A stretch of DNA of 7,666 bases from assembly GCA_002282555.1 (NCBI GenBank), contig NCJR01000084.1:1-7666 (forward strand), in the 5' to 3' direction. The notes under the pieces were generated by a model. The model saw only the letters and a program-made list of their open reading frames with translations, made no database searches and was not told the DNA's origin. Position numbers and translations under genes: made by a program. Shown here one piece after another: positions 6,313 to 7,666 of this stretch; position 1 is the first letter of the stretch, and each line of letters begins with the position of its first letter. The DNA is from Rhodobacterales bacterium 34-62-10 (lineage in GTDB: Bacteria > Pseudomonadota > Alphaproteobacteria > Rhodobacterales > Rhodobacteraceae).

Positions 6313-7666
6313 TGGATAACCTTCTGTCGATCGTGACCTTCATCCCGGCGCTGGCGGCGCTGATCCTGATCGTTTTCCTGCGCGGCGACGATGCGGCGGC
6401 CAATCGCAACGCGAAATGGCTGGCGCTGATCGCCACCTCGGTGACATTCCTTGTCTCGCTGTTCATCCTGCTGCAATTCGATCCCTCCAACACCGAATTC
6501 CAGTTCGTCGAAGAGCGGACATGGATCATGGGCCTGACCTACAAGATGGGCGTGGACGGGATCAGCATCCTCTTCGTGATGCTGACCACCTTCATGATGC
6601 CGCTGGTCATCGTTGCGTCATGGGATGTGAACACCCGCGTCAAGGAATATATGGTCGCCTTCCTGCTCTTGGAAACGCTGATGCTGGGCGTGTTCATGGC
6701 GCTCGACCTCGTGCTGTTCTATCTGTTCTTCGAGGCAGGTCTGATCCCGATGTTCCTGATCATCGGCATCTGGGGCGGCAAGGCGCGCATCTATGCCAGC
6801 TTCAAGTTCTTCCTTTATACCTTCCTCGGCTCGGTGCTGATGCTGGTGGCGATGGTGGCGATGTATTCCGATGCGGGCACCACCGATATCCCCACGCTGA
6901 TGCGGCATGAATTCGGCTCCGAGACCTTCAGCCTGCTGGGAATCCAGATCGTCGGCGGCTTGCAAACCCTGCTGTTTCTGGCCTTCTTCGCCAGTTTCGC
7001 GGTCAAGATGCCGATGTGGCCGGTCCACACATGGCTGCCCGATGCCCACGTGCAGGCACCGACGGCTGGCTCTGTCGTTCTGGCCGCGATCCTTCTGAAA
7101 ATGGGCGGCTACGGCTTTTTGCGCTTTTCGCTGCCGATGTTCCCGGTGGGCGCCGATGTGCTGACGCCGCTGGTGCTGTGGATGTCGGCCATCGCCATCG
7201 TCTACACCAGCCTTGTCGCGCTGGTGCAGGAGGATATGAAAAAGCTGATCGCCTATTCCTCGGTCGCGCATATGGGTTACGTGACCATGGGCATCTTTGC
7301 CGCCAACCAGCAGGGCATTGACGGCGCGATTTTCCAGATGATCAGCCACGGCTTCATCTCGGGCGCGCTCTTTCTTTGCGTGGGCGTGATCTATGACCGG
7401 ATGCACACGCGTGAGATTGACGCCTATGGCGGTCTGGTGAACCGGATGCCCGCCTATGCGCTGATCTTCATGTTCTTCACCATGGCCAATGTGGGTCTGC
7501 CGGGCACATCCGGCTTCGTGGGTGAATTCCTGACACTCATCGGCATTTTCCAGGTCAACACATGGGTGGCGCTGGTGGCCTGTTCGTGCGTGATCCTGTC
7601 GGCGGCCTATGCGCTCTGGCTTTACCGCAAGGTGGTGTTGGGTGATCTGATCAAGGAAAGCCTGCG
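6312..7666 (+). CDS. nuoM: NADH-quinone oxidoreductase subunit M, 5' part
   Basis: NuoM (ND4 homologue) is the middle antiporter-like proton channel of the membrane arm. About 451 codons are present and the frame is open to the window edge; the family is about 510 residues long, so roughly 60 residues (the end of the last helices) lie outside. Conserved proton-path residues are E141 in [21 protein letters not shown]232 in [22 protein letters not shown]263 in LLKMGGYG, the [14 protein letters not shown] segment, and E405 in GTSGFVGEF. All match the equivalents known from E. coli NuoM (E144, K234, K265, E407). The ATG overlaps the nuoL stop by one base and has a strong ribosome binding site. 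nuoN would be expected next, beyond the window. Confidence 0.98.
   Translation, partial: MDNLLSIVTFIPALAALILIVFLRGDDAAANRNAKWLALIATSVTFLVSLFILLQFDPSNTEFQFVEERTWIMGLTYKMGVDGISILFVMLTTFMMPLVIVASWDVNTRVKEYMVAFLLLETLMLGVFMALDLVLFYLFFEAGLIPMFLIIGIWGGKARIYASFKFFLYTFLGSVLMLVAMVAMYSDAGTTDIPTLMRHEFGSETFSLLGIQIVGGLQTLLFLAFFASFAVKMPMWPVHTWLPDAHVQAPTAGSVVLAAILLKMGGYGFLRFSLPMFPVGADVLTPLVLWMSAIAIVYTSLVALVQEDMKKLIAYSSVAHMGYVTMGIFAANQQGIDGAIFQMISHGFISGALFLCVGVIYDRMHTREIDAYGGLVNRMPAYALIFMFFTMANVGLPGTSGFVGEFLTLIGIFQVNTWVALVACSCVILSAAYALWLYRKVVLGDLIKESL

Overview
This window is an internal piece of a nuo operon, which encodes the proton-pumping NADH:quinone oxidoreductase (respiratory complex I). It runs from the last ~290 codons of nuoG to about codon 451 of nuoM, all on the + strand. 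The order is nuoG (3' part) - small lipoprotein gene - nuoH - nuoI - AhpD/CMD-like gene - nuoJ - nuoK - nuoL - nuoM (5' part). The high-GC codon use, the close match of NuoH to the Paracoccus type as I remember it, the long (698 aa) NuoL and the two small extra genes among the nuo genes point to an alphaproteobacterium, most likely Rhodobacterales (Rhodobacter/Roseobacter group). Genus cannot be told from this sequence.

Layout. Positions 1-873 hold the C-terminal part of nuoG, with an apparent one-base deletion near 400-405 that splits the reading frame. Positions 873-1274 encode a predicted lipoprotein of unknown function. Positions 1281-2318 and 2320-2814 are nuoH and nuoI. Positions 2811-3218 encode a cysteine-free AhpD/carboxymuconolactone-decarboxylase-like protein. 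Positions 3215-3823 are nuoJ. The only real non-coding gap is 3824-3905 (82 nt), which carries two small perfect hairpins and a 9-bp direct repeat. Then come nuoK (3906-4211), nuoL (4216-6312) and nuoM (6312 to the window end). Most junctions overlap by 1-4 bases or are separated by 1-6 bases, which suggests one transcript with translational coupling. No promoter, intrinsic terminator, tRNA, mobile element or CRISPR was found.

How the genes work together. NuoG and NuoI belong to the peripheral arm that carries electrons through Fe-S clusters to quinone. NuoH forms the quinone chamber with the peripheral arm. NuoJ and NuoK link it to the antiporter-like proton channels NuoM and NuoL. The key charged residues of the proton path are all visible (for example NuoK E37/E73, NuoL E146/K238/K351/K413, NuoM E141/K232/K263/E405), so the membrane arm looks functional. 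The two non-nuo genes are co-transcribed passengers or possible assembly/accessory factors.

The window is mostly ordinary core metabolism. The points worth a second look are the nuoG frameshift, the two accessory genes, the hairpin-bearing gap before nuoK and the charged low-complexity insert in NuoL. I see no evidence for a novel defence or mobile system.
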